A stretch of 64,000 nucleotides of DNA from Albula goreensis (taxonomy: Eukaryota; Chordata; Actinopteri; Albuliformes; Albulidae): positions 19,891,063 to 19,955,062 of the forward strand of contig CM040755.1 in the NCBI GenBank assembly GCA_022829145.1, in the 5' to 3' direction. A model generated the notes under the pieces. It had not been told where the DNA came from. It searched no databases and worked only from the letters and a program-made list of their open reading frames with translations. The translations under genes and the position numbers were made by a program. Positions 12,116-26,286 of the stretch are shown piece by piece (position 1 is the first letter of the stretch; every line of letters begins with the position of its first letter).

Positions 12116-15100
12116 AGAAAAATCTGTACTAAAATCAAATACGAAAGCATAGGTATTACTGTTTCATAGCTACAGCAGAAACTGTCATCTCAATAGGTTT
12201 ATTCAACTTTAAAAAAAAAATGCTAAACAATCGTTTTTTATCACAATTGTTAAGGGATTTAAAACATTGGTGTATTGTTATGGTTTAAAAAAGTGTATGT
12301 CTTATTTTCACGTTTATTCCTAAGTTTGAATCCAAGAAATGTTCTCCATGAATTTTGGAGCATGCCAATAAACACACTCTTGCTTTCTACATACAGCCCT
12401 GTTTCATTCCATATTGTGCTAACCGACCCAGAGAGTAAGTACATACACTGCTGGAACAGACAGACTGCAGGTCCCCCATCAACCAGAGGAGGCATACTTG
12501 CATTCTGAGACCAGGACCACCCTGACAAAACTCTCCAGTCAAGGTGACACTCCAGCATATTATACCTTACCTAGTGGGGCTGCTGGCCGCTGTTGATATT
12601 GGCACATTCAGGACTTGATTCCAGATTGTTGAGCATCATTACCCTAAAGCTTAATACTTAATCAGATCTATTAATCAATATGTCGAAAGCTTTTATGATT
12701 TTTAATTTCATGAGAAAAATGTACTACCCTATACCCAGGATAACTTAAAACCTCTGATTCTGCTTGTATTTCCCTCTCACTCAGGAGTGGATTGGCCTGT
12801 AGCAGGGAACAGCCACATTTATTAAAGGTAGCAGAGTTTGGTGAAAGCTGTACACGAACTTCTAAGTAAATCAGTTACTTTCCATATGTCTGTGCATTGG
12901 GGATAATGCATTTTGTCAATATCTTGAAAGAAATATCCCTGGATGATGGAACATTCTAAACCATAAGTTGATTTAATATGGACATTTATGGATTATAAAG
13001 CAATCACATTTTCATTATTTAGTAAATAAGAATGTGAATTTCTGAAAAGGTAACTGTAATGTTAATTTTTAGTCTACATAAAAGCCCCTCTTACATTTCA
13101 GCTTTTGATGTAGGTCTTTTAGTCTTGCACTGCATACATTTATACACTTTGTCATGTTAAGTGCACTGGTTAAGAGCAGCAGCTAAATGAATGTAACGGA
13201 ATGAAACAACTGGAAAAAGGCTAATTTGTTTATTTAATGATTCCTCAGATATGCAGTGGCGAATTTTGTTTTTAGCTGGTGTAAAATGTAACATTTACAT
13301 GCATTGTCTCTTTTACTTTCTACTTAAATCTTGCCAACAAAACAGAAGGAGTCAATAAAATATTTGTGGTATCTTCAGCAACGTGACTGCAACGTGGTCT
13401 AATAGGTTTTCCCTGGTGTTAGGAACACCACACAGTGCTCACCGCCCATAGCAGGAAAAAAAAAAAAACAAGTCATCTGGTAAATGGATTTGAGAGCAGT
13501 TCCCTTTAATAGGCTGTTGTTTAAGAGGGAAACAGCGATGTTGGTCTGACGTGGGGAAACCCTTTCTGTTTAAACGAAGGAAAGGGCCTCCGCAGGGGTG
13601 GCTGGAAAACACATGACATCACTCAGAGGAAAAAAGTAACAAAAAAAACCTGGTCACTGATTAGCAACCACTTCCAATTAACGCGGTTAAGGATGTGGAG
13701 ATGAGGGGCAGGCGTTAGAAGCAGAATTGGAGGTTATTAGCAAGGATCCCTTGTGATTTTTTCCCTCCCGTGGAAACCTGTTTCTGTGTTTGATGTCTCC
13801 TCCGAGTGTGTTGTCAGCAGGGCATTGGCAGCTCACACAGTGAGGGTGGTACGTGTGTGCCCAGAGATCACAGGGTCAGCCCCAGGGTCAGATGAAGTCA
13901 GAATGTAATTATCCCTCAATGAACCAAAAAATGGGTGGTGGGGGGGGGGGTCCGGGAAATAATAAAAAACAGCTGCTAGTTTCAAGATTCAAAAGTTTAG
14001 GCAAGACTGCTTTTTTCACTGCCGGGTGCTATGAGGACATTAGTTAGATATGTAAAAAAGAGAAAGCTAACAGAAAAACAAGACATTAATATCTCCACAT
14101 TCACATCCCCCCATGGAAAAAGGACAGACTAAAAACATTTCCTGTCACTGGACAATCTGTGTGATTTGGCCAGGTCCCTTGGACAGCTGCCAAGAGTCAT
14201 GGTCACTGAATTCAGTAGAAAGGTGTAATGAAAAGGTGCATCATTAAATGGTACATGTTTACATGAGGAAAAGATGAAGATCAGTTTGCAGAATGACATA
14301 TCATGGGAAAATCTGAAAGAAACTTGACACAAAGAAAAATGAATTTGCATAAAATGATGCTTTGTAAAGAACAGACAAAACTGTAACTCTCTCAGTAGAA
14401 AGCATGTCCTATGCCAATCCAAGATGGGAAATCTGAAAGTGAAATGAAAAGACTAAATCTCTTCAAGCTGTTCACAAACATCATCTTGCTCACAGTACAA
14501 TGTTTCAGTTCAATATGCCATACATACTTTATGGAACAAATAGATGGTCACTGATTAAATAGCTGAATATGCTAATCTGAAAGTTCAGATGTACAACTTA
14601 AAAGTCAGGTTCAATTCCACTAAAAATGATTTTGAATAAACAGCGCATTGAATGAATTTATGAAAGGGGTTACAGTATGCATTTTTTCCTTTGTGCGGCA
14701 AAACTATCACTGTGTTCCACTCCTAAGATATTTAACAGTCACTCCTCAGGCATGTGTTTTCTTTAAAAACCTTTCTTCCCTCCTCCTCCGTCTAACTCAA
14801 GAGGGATGTGTTTTTTCCTGAAAGTGTCCCACTTTTTTCTTCTTTTTTTTGGTCTGAGCTCAACCAACAGCCATGAGCTAGTAGAATTATTAGAAAGTGT
14901 GTGGACTGCTTTTGTTGCCTTTACGAGAAACCCTTTGTTATGAAAAGGTCCTGAGTGACCCAGCTGAGCCGGAGAGCCATGATAAGACAAAAAAAACTGA
15001 AACAAAAAAATCTCCTCTTCTGAAGAAAAGTTTGCTTTTCAAACTTTTTAGTTATTTAAGAAAATAACTGTCTCGGGTTGTGTACACACAGGTGTTCAGT

Positions 15101-15119
15101 TCAAGTTAGCAGTGCATGT
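12116..15119. other. Intergenic, nothing recognised
   Basis: Contains a G-run (13,940-13,950) and a fairly GC-balanced segment at 13,480-13,860 that could be regulatory; no gene structure is visible. AATAAACACA at about 12,368 with surrounding sequence hints at an LTR end, but no LTR pair or primer site was seen. Confidence 0.5.
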
Positions 15120-16090
15120 ACACATGGATGCATACAGCATGTATTTGGACACTCCTTTGTTGTGGCTCTCCGGCACATTGGAGTTGAAATGAAACAATGA
15201 ATATTAAGTTAAAGTGTGGACTTTCAGTTTAATCTGTGGATGTTGACGTCCATATCAGATGAACTATTTTGGACCTGTAGCCCTTTTATACATAGTCCAG
15301 ATTAGCATAAACGTAAAGGTCATCATTTTAATATTTGGTTGAAAATCCTTTACAATCCGTGACTGCCTGAACTCAATGATCCATAGACATTATTGGTACC
15401 CTGAGACAGTATCTTCCCTGGTGATACCCTTTCAGGCCTGAACTGCAGGCATCTTCAGTTCTTTCTTATTTCAGTGCTTTTTGACTTCGGTCTGGTCTTC
15501 AGCAAGTGAAATACATGCTCTTTTGGATTGAACTCATGTGATTGACTTGGCCAGTCAAGAACATTTCCCTTTTTGGCCATTAAAATTCCTTGGTTGCTTT
15601 GACTGTATGCTTAGGATCATTTCCCTGCTGACTGATGAAGCATCATCTGCTGAGTGTTGATGCATTCACATGTATCTGAGCAGACAAGATGTTTCTGTAT
15701 AGTTCCACATTTATCTTGGTGCTGCCGTCATCAGTACATCATCGATCACTGCAAGTGAGTGAGTTCCATTGCCAGCCATACTTGCCCAAGCCATAACACC
15801 ATCTCCACCAGGTTTGACAGATGAGGTAACAGTTCACTGCAGTGTTTTCCACATGGAAGACCCAGACCAGAAATAATGCCTTTTGGCGGAAGTTGTAAAA
15901 AAAAAAAAAAAAAAAAAAAACCACATTGCCTCAACTTTGCCCCAAATACCACCCCTCAAAAGAAAGTTTGTCTTCTCATTTGGAAATAAAGCCACAGTAC
16001 TGTAAAGAATCCAGAATTGATCTGACAAGGGCCTTCCTGCCTTAATCCAGCCACTGCAGTTATGCTTTTTTTGTAGCTTCTTTGTTAAAG
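15120..16090 (-). mobile_element. Tc1/mariner transposon relic (transposase on minus strand)
   Basis: Read on the minus strand: VKPGGDGVMAWASMAGNGT, then IDDV, then QQGNDPKHTVKATKEFF, VLDWPSQSHEFNPKEHVFHL and LKTRPKSK. These match the DDE transposase of fish Tc1 elements, including the second catalytic Asp region (DNDPKHT, here with N at the Asp position) and PSQSPDLNPIEH. Frameshifts, stops and a 24-base A-run (15,897-15,920, T-run on the coding strand) break the gene. The GTGTCCAAATAC-like end near 15,140 fits the element's 3' terminus. Confidence 0.8.
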
Positions 16091-18289
16091 ACATAAATAT
16101 ATCTCCAAAACTATATCAGCAAAAAAAAGAAGAAGAAGAGTAGTTTTCTGCTGATAGATCTGTTATCCTTGGCTGCATACAAGTACAGAAAATGAAAGTG
16201 AACTAAAGGTACATTTTGTATTTGATCCACAAACTGAAAATAGGAAATAATTTTGATCTCAGAGGGAAGGGAATGCAAGAACACCCACACTTAGAGTTTT
16301 GCATTTTAAGTAATTGTAAACTTCATTGTCAAACATGTAGCACTGCAGTAATACATTCCCCTTTAGCTGGAATGTGCAGGGCTTTCCCTGATGATTGAAG
16401 GGTCTAGAGACACACCTTTCCTGAACACCCAGTGGAAATGCTGGCCAGAGAGAGCAGCATGCATACTGGTTTCAACCCACATGTCTTACAGCTTGTGCAC
16501 TTGTACTAATCTCACAGGGACAGATGTAGAGTCAATCACATCAGACAGGTACCTGTATTTTGGGTGTTTTTTTATTTATCACATGGATGTTGCATTATTG
16601 GCATCTTAGCAAAATAAAATTTGAGTTCATTTATTTGAGTGACAGAAACACGTTATTATAATAACATTTTAATTACTTTATAATTGGATAAGCAAAAAGC
16701 TCCAAAAATATTTCATAAGAAACTCAGAACTTTCATACTTTCACAGGAGACTCCATCACTGTTACTTGTTGTGCTGACACCACTTTAATACATTATACTC
16801 ATCCATGATACTGTTGTAAGCCCTGCGTTCTGTGCTGTTGTGATGTGTGTCGAGTGTTATGACTAGTAAAGGGTGACACATTTCAAATTATTTTTGTGTT
16901 TTTTGTGTTTGTGTTTTAAAACACAAAGACAATATCAAACAGGGAATGTTTGCAATGCAAAATGAAAACTTACTTCCTGTATAAAATAACTTTAGTCCTC
17001 ACTAAAGCCAAAAAGATGCTGAAATTGAATTGGATACTTACTTTCTGCTATCCATGCTACTTGTCAACTCCTTGTATGGTTATAGTCAGTCTGCCAAAGA
17101 AGGGGCCCTGTTTTGTATCCCAGTGGCAACCTTCCAAACAATGAGCCGTTCAAAGACTTAAAAATATACAATACGTACAGTATGGATTAGTTACCGTACA
17201 TGAATGTATACAAGACCACAAACAATGGCCTACATACAACATTCCAATGAACAGGGACTGTTTATAGAATAGCTGGTCTTCCAGCAATAGTTTTCCCTAT
17301 GCTCATTCATGAATTTCAAGGCTATATCTGAAGGGACATGACCTAGCTCTTTACAAGATTGCCAGCACCCTAATACTTTGCAAAAACATAAAGAAAGGCT
17401 GCTCTGTGGGATAACCCTTGACAAAGAGAAGAGGTAATTAATATTTCCACATTTAAATCCAAGAAACGATATGACTGCACAAAGTTCAAGGATGTCTGTA
17501 GAACATACAGAGAGCAGTACAACATTTTAATCGTTGCTTGAAATGGGTCAACCATTTCAACAAACTTGTCTTGTTAGTTGTTATTTACTGTCATATTACA
17601 AACCACATTAAAAATGTTATATTAAAAACCACAATGGGGTTCCCATGTGGCTTAGATGGCAAAGGAACTCCCCACAAGGACAGGCTGGGCCCTGTATATG
17701 CAAGTCTTGGCCACAGTTATGTCATCAACTGACTATAATTGGGATAAAATAGTAAAGTGAAAATAATACAAACTAAAAAGAGTAGTGACTGTAGTGTAGA
17801 GTTTAGCCCATCTGCCTAAACAGGCACATTTGCTACATGATATAGCAAGGAGAACTACTCTTAAGATCCATCTATTTACAAAATATTCTACCTTGATGTA
17901 TTTTTTTTCATTTTAAATATATACTACCACATATGGAGTATGTTTCTCATGCCTCTTTGTGAAATTCAAGAAATAGTTTTCAAATGGTACTGTACCAAAA
18001 CTAAAAAGAGGATGCAGAATTCCCAACATTCCATTGAGGCCACTGTTATAAACAATACAGAATTGAACACCGTTGTGTTTATACCATAAATATACACTAA
18101 AACATGCAAACATTCATATTCTTTTGTCAACAAAGTACACATACTGTTCAAGTGTGCACACACAAAATTTCCTATATGTATATACATTTTCCCTCCACAT
18201 TGTCCACACCAAAATAGACAAATTGCAGAAATCACACATATAAATCCCTTAATTTAAATAATGGAGGATGCACACTAAGCTTTAACAGT
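16091..18289. other. Intergenic, nothing recognised
   Basis: AT-rich with short chance open frames only. Confidence 0.6.
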
Positions 18290-18790
18290 GAGTGGATGAC
18301 CTGGTTGAAAAATGAAGCTCACTTGGACACCAACTGTGGTTTCTGGGATGACTGTGGTGCTGGGAGAGATGGAGGGAGGAGCAAGCTCCTTGGCTCCTCC
18401 CTTGTACTGCTGTCAGTCTCCCTCCCTCAGCCTGGAGAGCTAACCAGAGCTTCAACAACAGTGACCTTACTAACAGACAGGCTCACCTTCAAATGATTTC
18501 TAATCAACTCAGGTGTGAGCACTTGCCCTCAATTAGGCCTTCTATTCAAGCACAGCCTTATAGGCTAAAGAGAGACTTTTGTGTTGTGTGCTGGCTGGTT
18601 TTATGGCTGTGCTGTTCTGGAAGTTTATTATCTGTTCAGTGTTTTCCCCATAAAAGGGGAGTTAAATAAAAGGCCATTGGCCAGTTTTTGTTGACTTTTT
18701 TGTCTGTTTTCCCTCCACTCACCACCTAGCTCAGTGGCCACACCTGCCACTGCACCACACAACAAACACCCAGACACAACAAAGCACCAT
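18290..18790 (+). repeat. Possible LTR-like or other interspersed repeat
   Basis: A GC-richer patch with a GGGAGGAGC / GCTCCTCCC hairpin (about 18,374-18,403) is followed by CCCCATAAAAGGGG and AAATAAAAGG near 18,650-18,670 and TGTCTGTTTTCC. This layout resembles the promoter/polyA part of fish LTR-like repeats. No second copy or flanking duplication was found. Confidence 0.25.
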
Positions 18791-21700
18791 GTAATTTTGA
18801 GGTTGAAAGATTTTGGATTTCTCAGAGAATGTCAATATAGTAGCCAAATATTTAGGGTATCTTGAAATGTTTCCCAGCCACATTATCATTCTTGTTTAAA
18901 AAGCATGCAAGGTTCAGGACACTTGTTAAATGTATAATCCCATCTACAATGCATGGCTGCCGGTGCGTTGAGTCTCCTTTCCTGAAGTACATTTAGATTT
19001 AATGGCAACCAATGCAGGACACTCTCCACATTCTCCAGTATCGATGTACGTGCCTGAGGTAGATGGACCGATTTGGAACCCTGTGGTGTGGTGCATGTAG
19101 GTTTGGCCTCTTAAAGGGGGAAGTTTTAAGCCTCATGGATTTCATGCAGGGTTAAACCAATTCAATGCCCAAGTTTTTGTTATTCTCCCTATCAGTAGGT
19201 ATTTGACCATGATATTCAACCTCAAATGTCATTTTGCTGCTAGTTCGGTGTGTTACCTGAAGTTTAGTGGTGTCACTCATCAAGTCTCATTTCCTAAGAT
19301 GCACTATTACTAGTGAAATTCCAGCTAACGGTACAAGCATTGTTGCCACTTCTGGGGGTTCCACAGGGGTGTACCTCTGGATAAGGTGTCCTCACAACAC
19401 TTCTCCCAAGTTTTATAACATTGATGTGGCCACATCTATACATGTTCACACTGTACTTAATACCCTTGTTGTTTTTATGTGCACATCCCATGGGTGTGGC
19501 TAGTAGGTGTGATTATATTGTGGTTTCTGCTCAAATTACTTTGACAGTCTGATTGAAAGATGATATCAAGGTGTGGAAACTTGCTAGTCTAAGGAAGAAA
19601 CTGTCACATAAGCAGGTTTGCCATCTGTCAGTGTAGAAATGGACTCATTCAGAATGAGACGGAAAATGTCAAATTTCATAGCATTATAAGGGCAAAAACT
19701 TCCTATTGTAAGCCTGCGATAGCGCACATGGAATTACATTAGAGATTTCAGCTAGTCAGAGTTACATGGTTATTTCCACATTCACATTACATCTTGGTGT
19801 CCTCTTCTGATTGCAGAGATCCCATATGGAACCATGATATTTCACACTTCTGGTCTGCCAAAGTATCCTTCCTTATTCTAGGGTACAATTGTACTTTGAC
19901 CACTATCAATGCACTAAGCTGTGGATAATAGTATCTGCTAAACACATTAATTGAACTTAACACAATAACATTTTTAAATAGACTGAGAAGGGTGTTTACA
20001 AACCTCAAACAGCCTCTGTAAAACTCATAGAATGAAGAATTGTGTAGAACACAGTTTAAATTAGAAACAGATTTAGCTTTTTACAGAGCACAGCTATTGT
20101 GCCCCCTCCATCACAGGTGTCTCTCTCAAGTTTACATCACCCATTCAGCCAAAATTCTTATGCACTTTTTGTACATGGTTTAAACATGAGAGTATAAATT
20201 ATGAATAAATAATTAATGTATTATTGATATGGTTCTAGTCTTACACAACTTAAAAGTGTTAATACTACACATTAACACATTAATAGTGTTAATAATACAT
20301 ATTACATCCTACAAGTGAGCATCTTACAAACAGTGCAATTCTTTCTCGTGTAAGTTACTATGCAATCATTTTTAACAATGTATAGTAACACAGTCCAAAA
20401 GTAATACGTGTCACTGCATATACCATATATCTTATAACCTTGGCTGTATATACGTTACAATTTTTCCAAAGTGTCATTTACAAGGACCTGTTTTACTTCT
20501 TGGGGTTGGCTTTCATGTTCTGCAGGCAGATCTAAAAACATCCTTTTTGGTTTTAAAGTAGTGAAGTCAGTTCCTTGGCATCACTTTTTCCCCCTCTCAA
20601 TGTGAGAATGAGGCCTATAAAACCCAAATCTGAGAACATTCTTTACAGAAATACACAGACTACCTTTCCTGAGGGTTAAGGGCTATTCATGGCATCATTT
20701 GCATTTACATTTTAATAGACTACTGGATCCTGATATCTTCCAAGTATTAATAAGAGCCAATGTATTTTAAAATACATTTTAGCTTCATAAATTGTACATT
20801 ATGTGCATTAACAGAGGGGTTTTATTTTTGTATTGCTATAAATTGTTTGGGGTTTAACCTGTCAACCTGTTAACTGTTCTATCCTTCATCTGTATATAAA
20901 TAAGCTGGGTCTCTTGCCAAACCCAACCTAAAATGTTGTTGTTTAATACAACCCTAAAATGGTTGTATTAAAAATACCCTTTAATAAAAGCTGAGAATCT
21001 TTACTTTAACCACATATGAAATGTACAATGTCAAATCAAGACAAAATGATTGAGGGCACTGGTTAACAACTCGGCTATTAAGGCTGCACACAGGTTAGCT
21101 GCTGAATTGTGGGACTTAGAGAGACAGTGTTCTTCAGCATACAGAGAATATATGCTTGTCTGTACTAAATTTACATAGAATGTAGAAAATGGGACAGGCC
21201 TACAAATACTTGCCTTCAGAATTCAGAGGAAAGGAAAGGTCAGAGGAAAACCGGTTTCAACAAAAAATAAATGACATGAAACAGAGCTGGTGGCCTCTGA
21301 GCTAGACGGATCCTGGTGTTTTTAAGTTATTCATGCATGGAATTATGGCCTATTTCTTCTTGTCTGGCAACATTTATGATAAGTATTACAGCAAGCCGCT
21401 TTTGATGATTTTTATTTCATTGTTCAGCAAGCCTGATTTTACCTGGCAGTGGGCCCTGTTTGGCCCCGGGGCTGTAGTACGGACACCCTTGATTGCAAGC
21501 TTTCAGGGTGGGGGTGTAGAAAAAGCAGTCCTAACAACAAGCCACATAACTTTTCCCACTATTTTCTGCTGCCAACTTCAAGCTGGCTATTGGGTAAGCA
21601 GAGATGAAGGCATGCTAGATTCCCTCTCCCCTGAGATTGATGCTAACCCCTCAAAGCAGCAATCAAATACATGATCAACGTCACAGGAACCGCATTTCCT

Positions 21701-22810
21701 AGCCAATCTTTTCCCTTTGGGAGATTCATTACAGCGCTGTGGGTCTGTGTCTCTCCGTTCATAACTCCCCTTATTCTTTATTTTTTTGTTTTCACTGTTC
21801 CAACCACAATTTAACCTTCGACACAACATGCAGCTCCTCTTTCTCTTTTTTTCCACTACGTCTGTGACCAATTGTATCTTTTATAATAGTTCTAATAATT
21901 AAATACATGCAAGCCAACTGCAAAGGTGAAGAGACCCTCTAAATTAAGGGAATCAAGTAACTATTTCCAACTACCCCTGCTTTTGTCCCCCTCCACACTC
22001 TTATTACTCACAATGATTCATTCACTTCAGTAAAGTCAGAATTGTTGTATCAAACCATTTTTATGGGAGGTCTGGGCCTGTAAGTGAATCGCTTGGCCAA
22101 GACACAGACTCTCGCTCCTACAGTCCTCAACAGCATTCCCTCCCATTATCCCCATTAAATTATGATTTTTTTTGTTCCCATTATTTACTTATTTAGAATT
22201 TTAGAAATGTTATACGGCAACAAATGCAACCACACACCAAAATCCACCAAGCCATTACCATAAGAAAAAGGAAATATAAAAATGAATTACGAATTTCCAG
22301 AAAAAATCATAGGGTTTCCATGAACTAAAGCCATACTGGTTCAATACTCTTCCACGCTTCTGGCTTGCACTAGCATCGCCACCAAAATTCCAAAAAAACA
22401 AATTAGTAAGTTGAGAAACAGGCAGAATTCATCTATCTGGCAGACAGATACACTATTTTGTGAGCAATTAATGGCCACAAATTATAAACATTTGAGCAAC
22501 AGTCCTCTTGTTTTTGAAGAATATCCATCCACCAATTTATTAATAACATAATATTATTAACATATAGTAATGACAGATTATATATTTTTGTTGAGCAAAA
22601 TTAAGTGTATTGATTAAATGAAACTGAAATGACACCTCTCTGTTACATATGAGCTGCGATTTGCTGCTCCGAGTTATTGATCATCAGGAAACATACAATA
22701 CACAAGGTCCTGCTGACACACCTCCTTAAAAGCAGCTTGCAACCACAATGTTTCATTACCGGTAATGCAGAAAAGATCTTGCAAAAAGATGTGCAAGAGC
22801 AGAAATTCCT

Positions 22811-22905
22811 GTTTGTGTGTGTGTGAGAATGCCTTAAAATACATGCATAAGTGTGTATGTGCATACTTTGTGTGTGTGTGTGTAAGAGAGAGAGAGAAAG
22901 AGAAA
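22811..22905. repeat. GT and GA microsatellites
   Basis: Two GT runs (about 22,813-22,825 and 22,869-22,883) and a GA run (22,885-22,902). Confidence 0.9.
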
Positions 22906-24830
22906 AAATGCATATTTATGTACGTATAATCAGAATACTTGTTTGGGGGACATCTGTCTTCAGCATGCCCTCCAACCTTTGATTGTGCTGGCCAAGTGGG
23001 CGTCAGATATCCATTATATTTGAAACCGCAGCATTCTCAGACACAGAAAAAATGTCAAAACTTAATCTTGAAGTAGATTTAAGTTTTGCAGCTCCCTCTG
23101 GGCCCAGTGTGATCTGGCTTTATTCCTCACAATACTGTTCTTCAATTAGCCTCCACTTTTGCACTGGGCCCAACGATGCTCACTGGTCTTTCATGCTTGG
23201 AAGTACATTTTTTATTCGTGAAATTTCTCTTTAGTTGGCATTATATGGCATATAAACGACATGTAATAGAAGTGTGTCCTTTTAATGTCAAACAAATTTA
23301 CAGAATATTGTAATTCATTTTTACATAAATGAAATTATGCATTAATATAAACACAGGTTAAAAAGGGTGGTTAATAAATTAGAGCGATCTCACTCTTTCC
23401 ATCGATAAATGTAACGCAAAACACAATCATAGTTGAATGAAGGAACATGTCTTTCATCAGAATCCACTTACTTATTGGCCTCTGCTTCCCTTACAGTCGT
23501 ATGCTTCTGGAACGTTTTTAGGGGATACACCTTAGTCAGAGCTGGGAGATTCAGTATAAAAATATCAGACTATAACATGCTTCACATCAGCAAAATATTT
23601 TCATTACTTTCAGTTTTTGTAAAACAGGGTCCTGCATGGTAATACATGACAAAAATTTAAGTAAACAGTCTGCAGAGGTGCAATTGCGCGTGGCTTTTAG
23701 AGGGGAATACGGAGTAGAGTAAAATAGAATAAAACAACAAAACCCTTCTGTACTTGCAGTAACTTGTGACCCATTTAACTGCCATTAAAGGAAATCTGGA
23801 CAATATCCATTGATTTTGCGTATCAATAGTGCAAGATGAAAAACACAGGATCAGGTTTAAAAGGGGCTATGCAACATGCATGTCTTTCAGCTTTGTTTTT
23901 TAATGGTTATAATTAGTCATCATAGACAAAGACATTTGTTAAATCAAGCATAGTCATATCACTAGGGTGTGAGAATCCAGTCATCAGTGTAGTTAAGAGC
24001 AAGATAACTTACGTCAGCTGTGCTGGTGACTGACAGGCTTGAACGTGACACAAGTTACAGTGAGGTCCCAATTTTTAAAATATTCACTTCTCATCCATTA
24101 GCTTCATGTAGCTGAGCCGGATGAGAACATGACATTAACATCTCCATGGTGCAGAAAATCTTGTTTTATCTTACCACTGCTTGCGCAGCACATGGTGTAC
24201 TCTGAAGATGTCAATGGTGCACATTTCACAGGGCCAAGTCCCCCCCGACGCATCCCCCACTCCTCTACAGTATGCTTTGGATTTCTGTTCCTTGGTTCTA
24301 TTAGAGGATTAGCTTAAGCAACCTATGTGCCCTGAGGGTGGACATGTTCTGCTTTATATGGGCACTCAGGGACTGGGAACTCAGGTTCCTTGTCATCCCA
24401 GGATGAAAAAAGGGCCAGCATCTTTAACAAGCATCAGGAACATTGTGTGAACAAACAAGGAAATGGGTGGCAGCTGTTAAGCCAAAGCTATGCAAAATGC
24501 ATTGTGTTTCAAGTTTTTTTTATTGGGTATGAGGTAGGGGGAGGACAAGAAAGAAAGTGTGTGTGGGGGAACACTGCTTTACAAACACCGCTCAATGATT
24601 TCCCAACTTTCATCTGGTGTGTCTTCAGGCTGTGAGAAAAAACAAGAGTCTGGTTTTCTTACCATTCCCTCTTTCAGCTGTCTTCCTTCAGAGCCAGTTT
24701 TTTTTGGTTGTTTGTTTTAAATCAAATCAGTTTACAGCAATGCAGGGGTTTTGCATTTCCTGGCAGAACACAACAGTGAACTTTATCAATATTGACATTC
24801 TCCATGGCCATCATTGGGCCAGTTCTATGA

Positions 24831-24861
24831 AGTCTGTGTCCAGGACTGCTGGACACAGACT
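24831..24861. repeat. Perfect 13-bp inverted repeat (hairpin, 5-base loop)
   Basis: AGTCTGTGTCCAG, GACTG loop, then CTGGACACAGACT. The stem has no mismatch. No T-tract follows, and pairing does not extend further. Confidence 0.85.
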
Positions 24862-26286
24862 ATGCACTGCATTCCTCAATGTGATAATCCAAAAACAACT
24901 GCTGAATGTGTGTTTTTACAATATCATCTTGTCTTACAGTTTACACATGCATACACAGGCAAGTTAGGCATCAAAGTCAAGGTTATCAATAGTAGATGAA
25001 AAACAAACTATTCTACCACTATGTGCCTGTATATATACACGCTTGCTTGCACGCACACACGGTTAGTATAAAATGTGTGTAACATACTGTAAGTACAGCA
25101 TGAATCCAGATATTTGGAAGCTATTCAAAAATTTCCATTGCAAATATGCTATTAGCAAGGACCTGGGCTGCTTCACAAGAATCATTATAAATGGGTTATA
25201 TTTCATAGACAATTCATATTTAACCTATTTGCATATTCCTCCTCATGACCTGACCTAGCCAACATGCCATGTGATTTACCGCTGTTCCATTCTGCATGCT
25301 TGCAAACTGGAACAAAATTTACATTTTGGGGCTGTGGGTGTTGGCCAGTCACCAACCTACTGTCAACCAATCAGGGCTGTGGTTTATGAATATGCATACA
25401 TGACTCTGTTGAATATACTCAAATGGCCTGTGTATTTTCAGGAGTTATCTGCTGGGAAAGAAACAATTAAAGGTACATATTGATAATTTACGTTCAAAAA
25501 ATTAATTTTTTGGTAGATTGCTTCACATTTTAGGTGCCCAGGAGTGATTTGACATTGAAATTAAAACAACTTTACAACAGTCTAGCAATTGTGGTAATAT
25601 CAGGGAACAGTAGAGACAATGTAATATTTAATTTTTATATTTATAGCCACTTCAAGAGTTTTCTCTTCCTTTTGAGTCAGTTTGGGGAATACTCACTGCA
25701 ATACCAATAGAGCATGGGTAAAAAAACATTAGAAATGATGCACTAGCCAGACCACGATGACACACCCCACAGGTAAGTAATACAAATTAGCTGGTTGTTC
25801 CATCAGGGAACAAAGTATCACCTTTGAAAAAGGAATTTAAGACTACTTCATGAATATTTGCAGATACTTTAGCAGGGGGAGTGAGTTAATTACTTTAATT
25901 GACCTTTTAAGGGCTGAGTAACGAAGACAGCCTGCACACACTGTGGCTGTGCAGGATCAGGTTTGACCCCTGATCTTGCAAATTACAGACAACATTCTGT
26001 ATCAGTATTGCACATACACCATCTGATAGCTGCAAGCAACAACATTTTTCCAGAAAAAAAATCATGAAATCAAGATGAATAAGATGCATTTTAGGACAAG
26101 TTTACCAACATAGACCACATAATGTAGTAATTCTTTACTCATCATTTCAGAAAATATACCACACTGGCATAATTCCTTACATGTAATGTTGCTGCTTGGA
26201 AAACTAAATCTTTGATGACAAAGTTAAGTACATTTATCTTGACTTACTTAAAAGCCTTATAGACTGATTACAAGAGGACCAACACT

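Larger units (their letters stand above)
18791..26286. other. Intergenic downstream of mrpl23, nothing firm
   Basis: AT-rich region of 7.5 kb. It holds a GT/GA microsatellite (22,811-22,905) and a perfect hairpin at 24,831-24,861. Open frames reach only 116 codons and none has a recognisable motif or splice context. Confidence 0.6.

Noticed and set aside
11262..12117. Overlapping open frames of 81-126 codons on both strands
   Set aside because: No motif or splice context; the block looks like a GC-richer interspersed repeat with an A-rich tail.
14605..14625. GGTTCAATTCC, like a tRNA B box (also near 8,674 and 29,686)
   Set aside because: No matching A box or cloverleaf could be formed around any of the sites.
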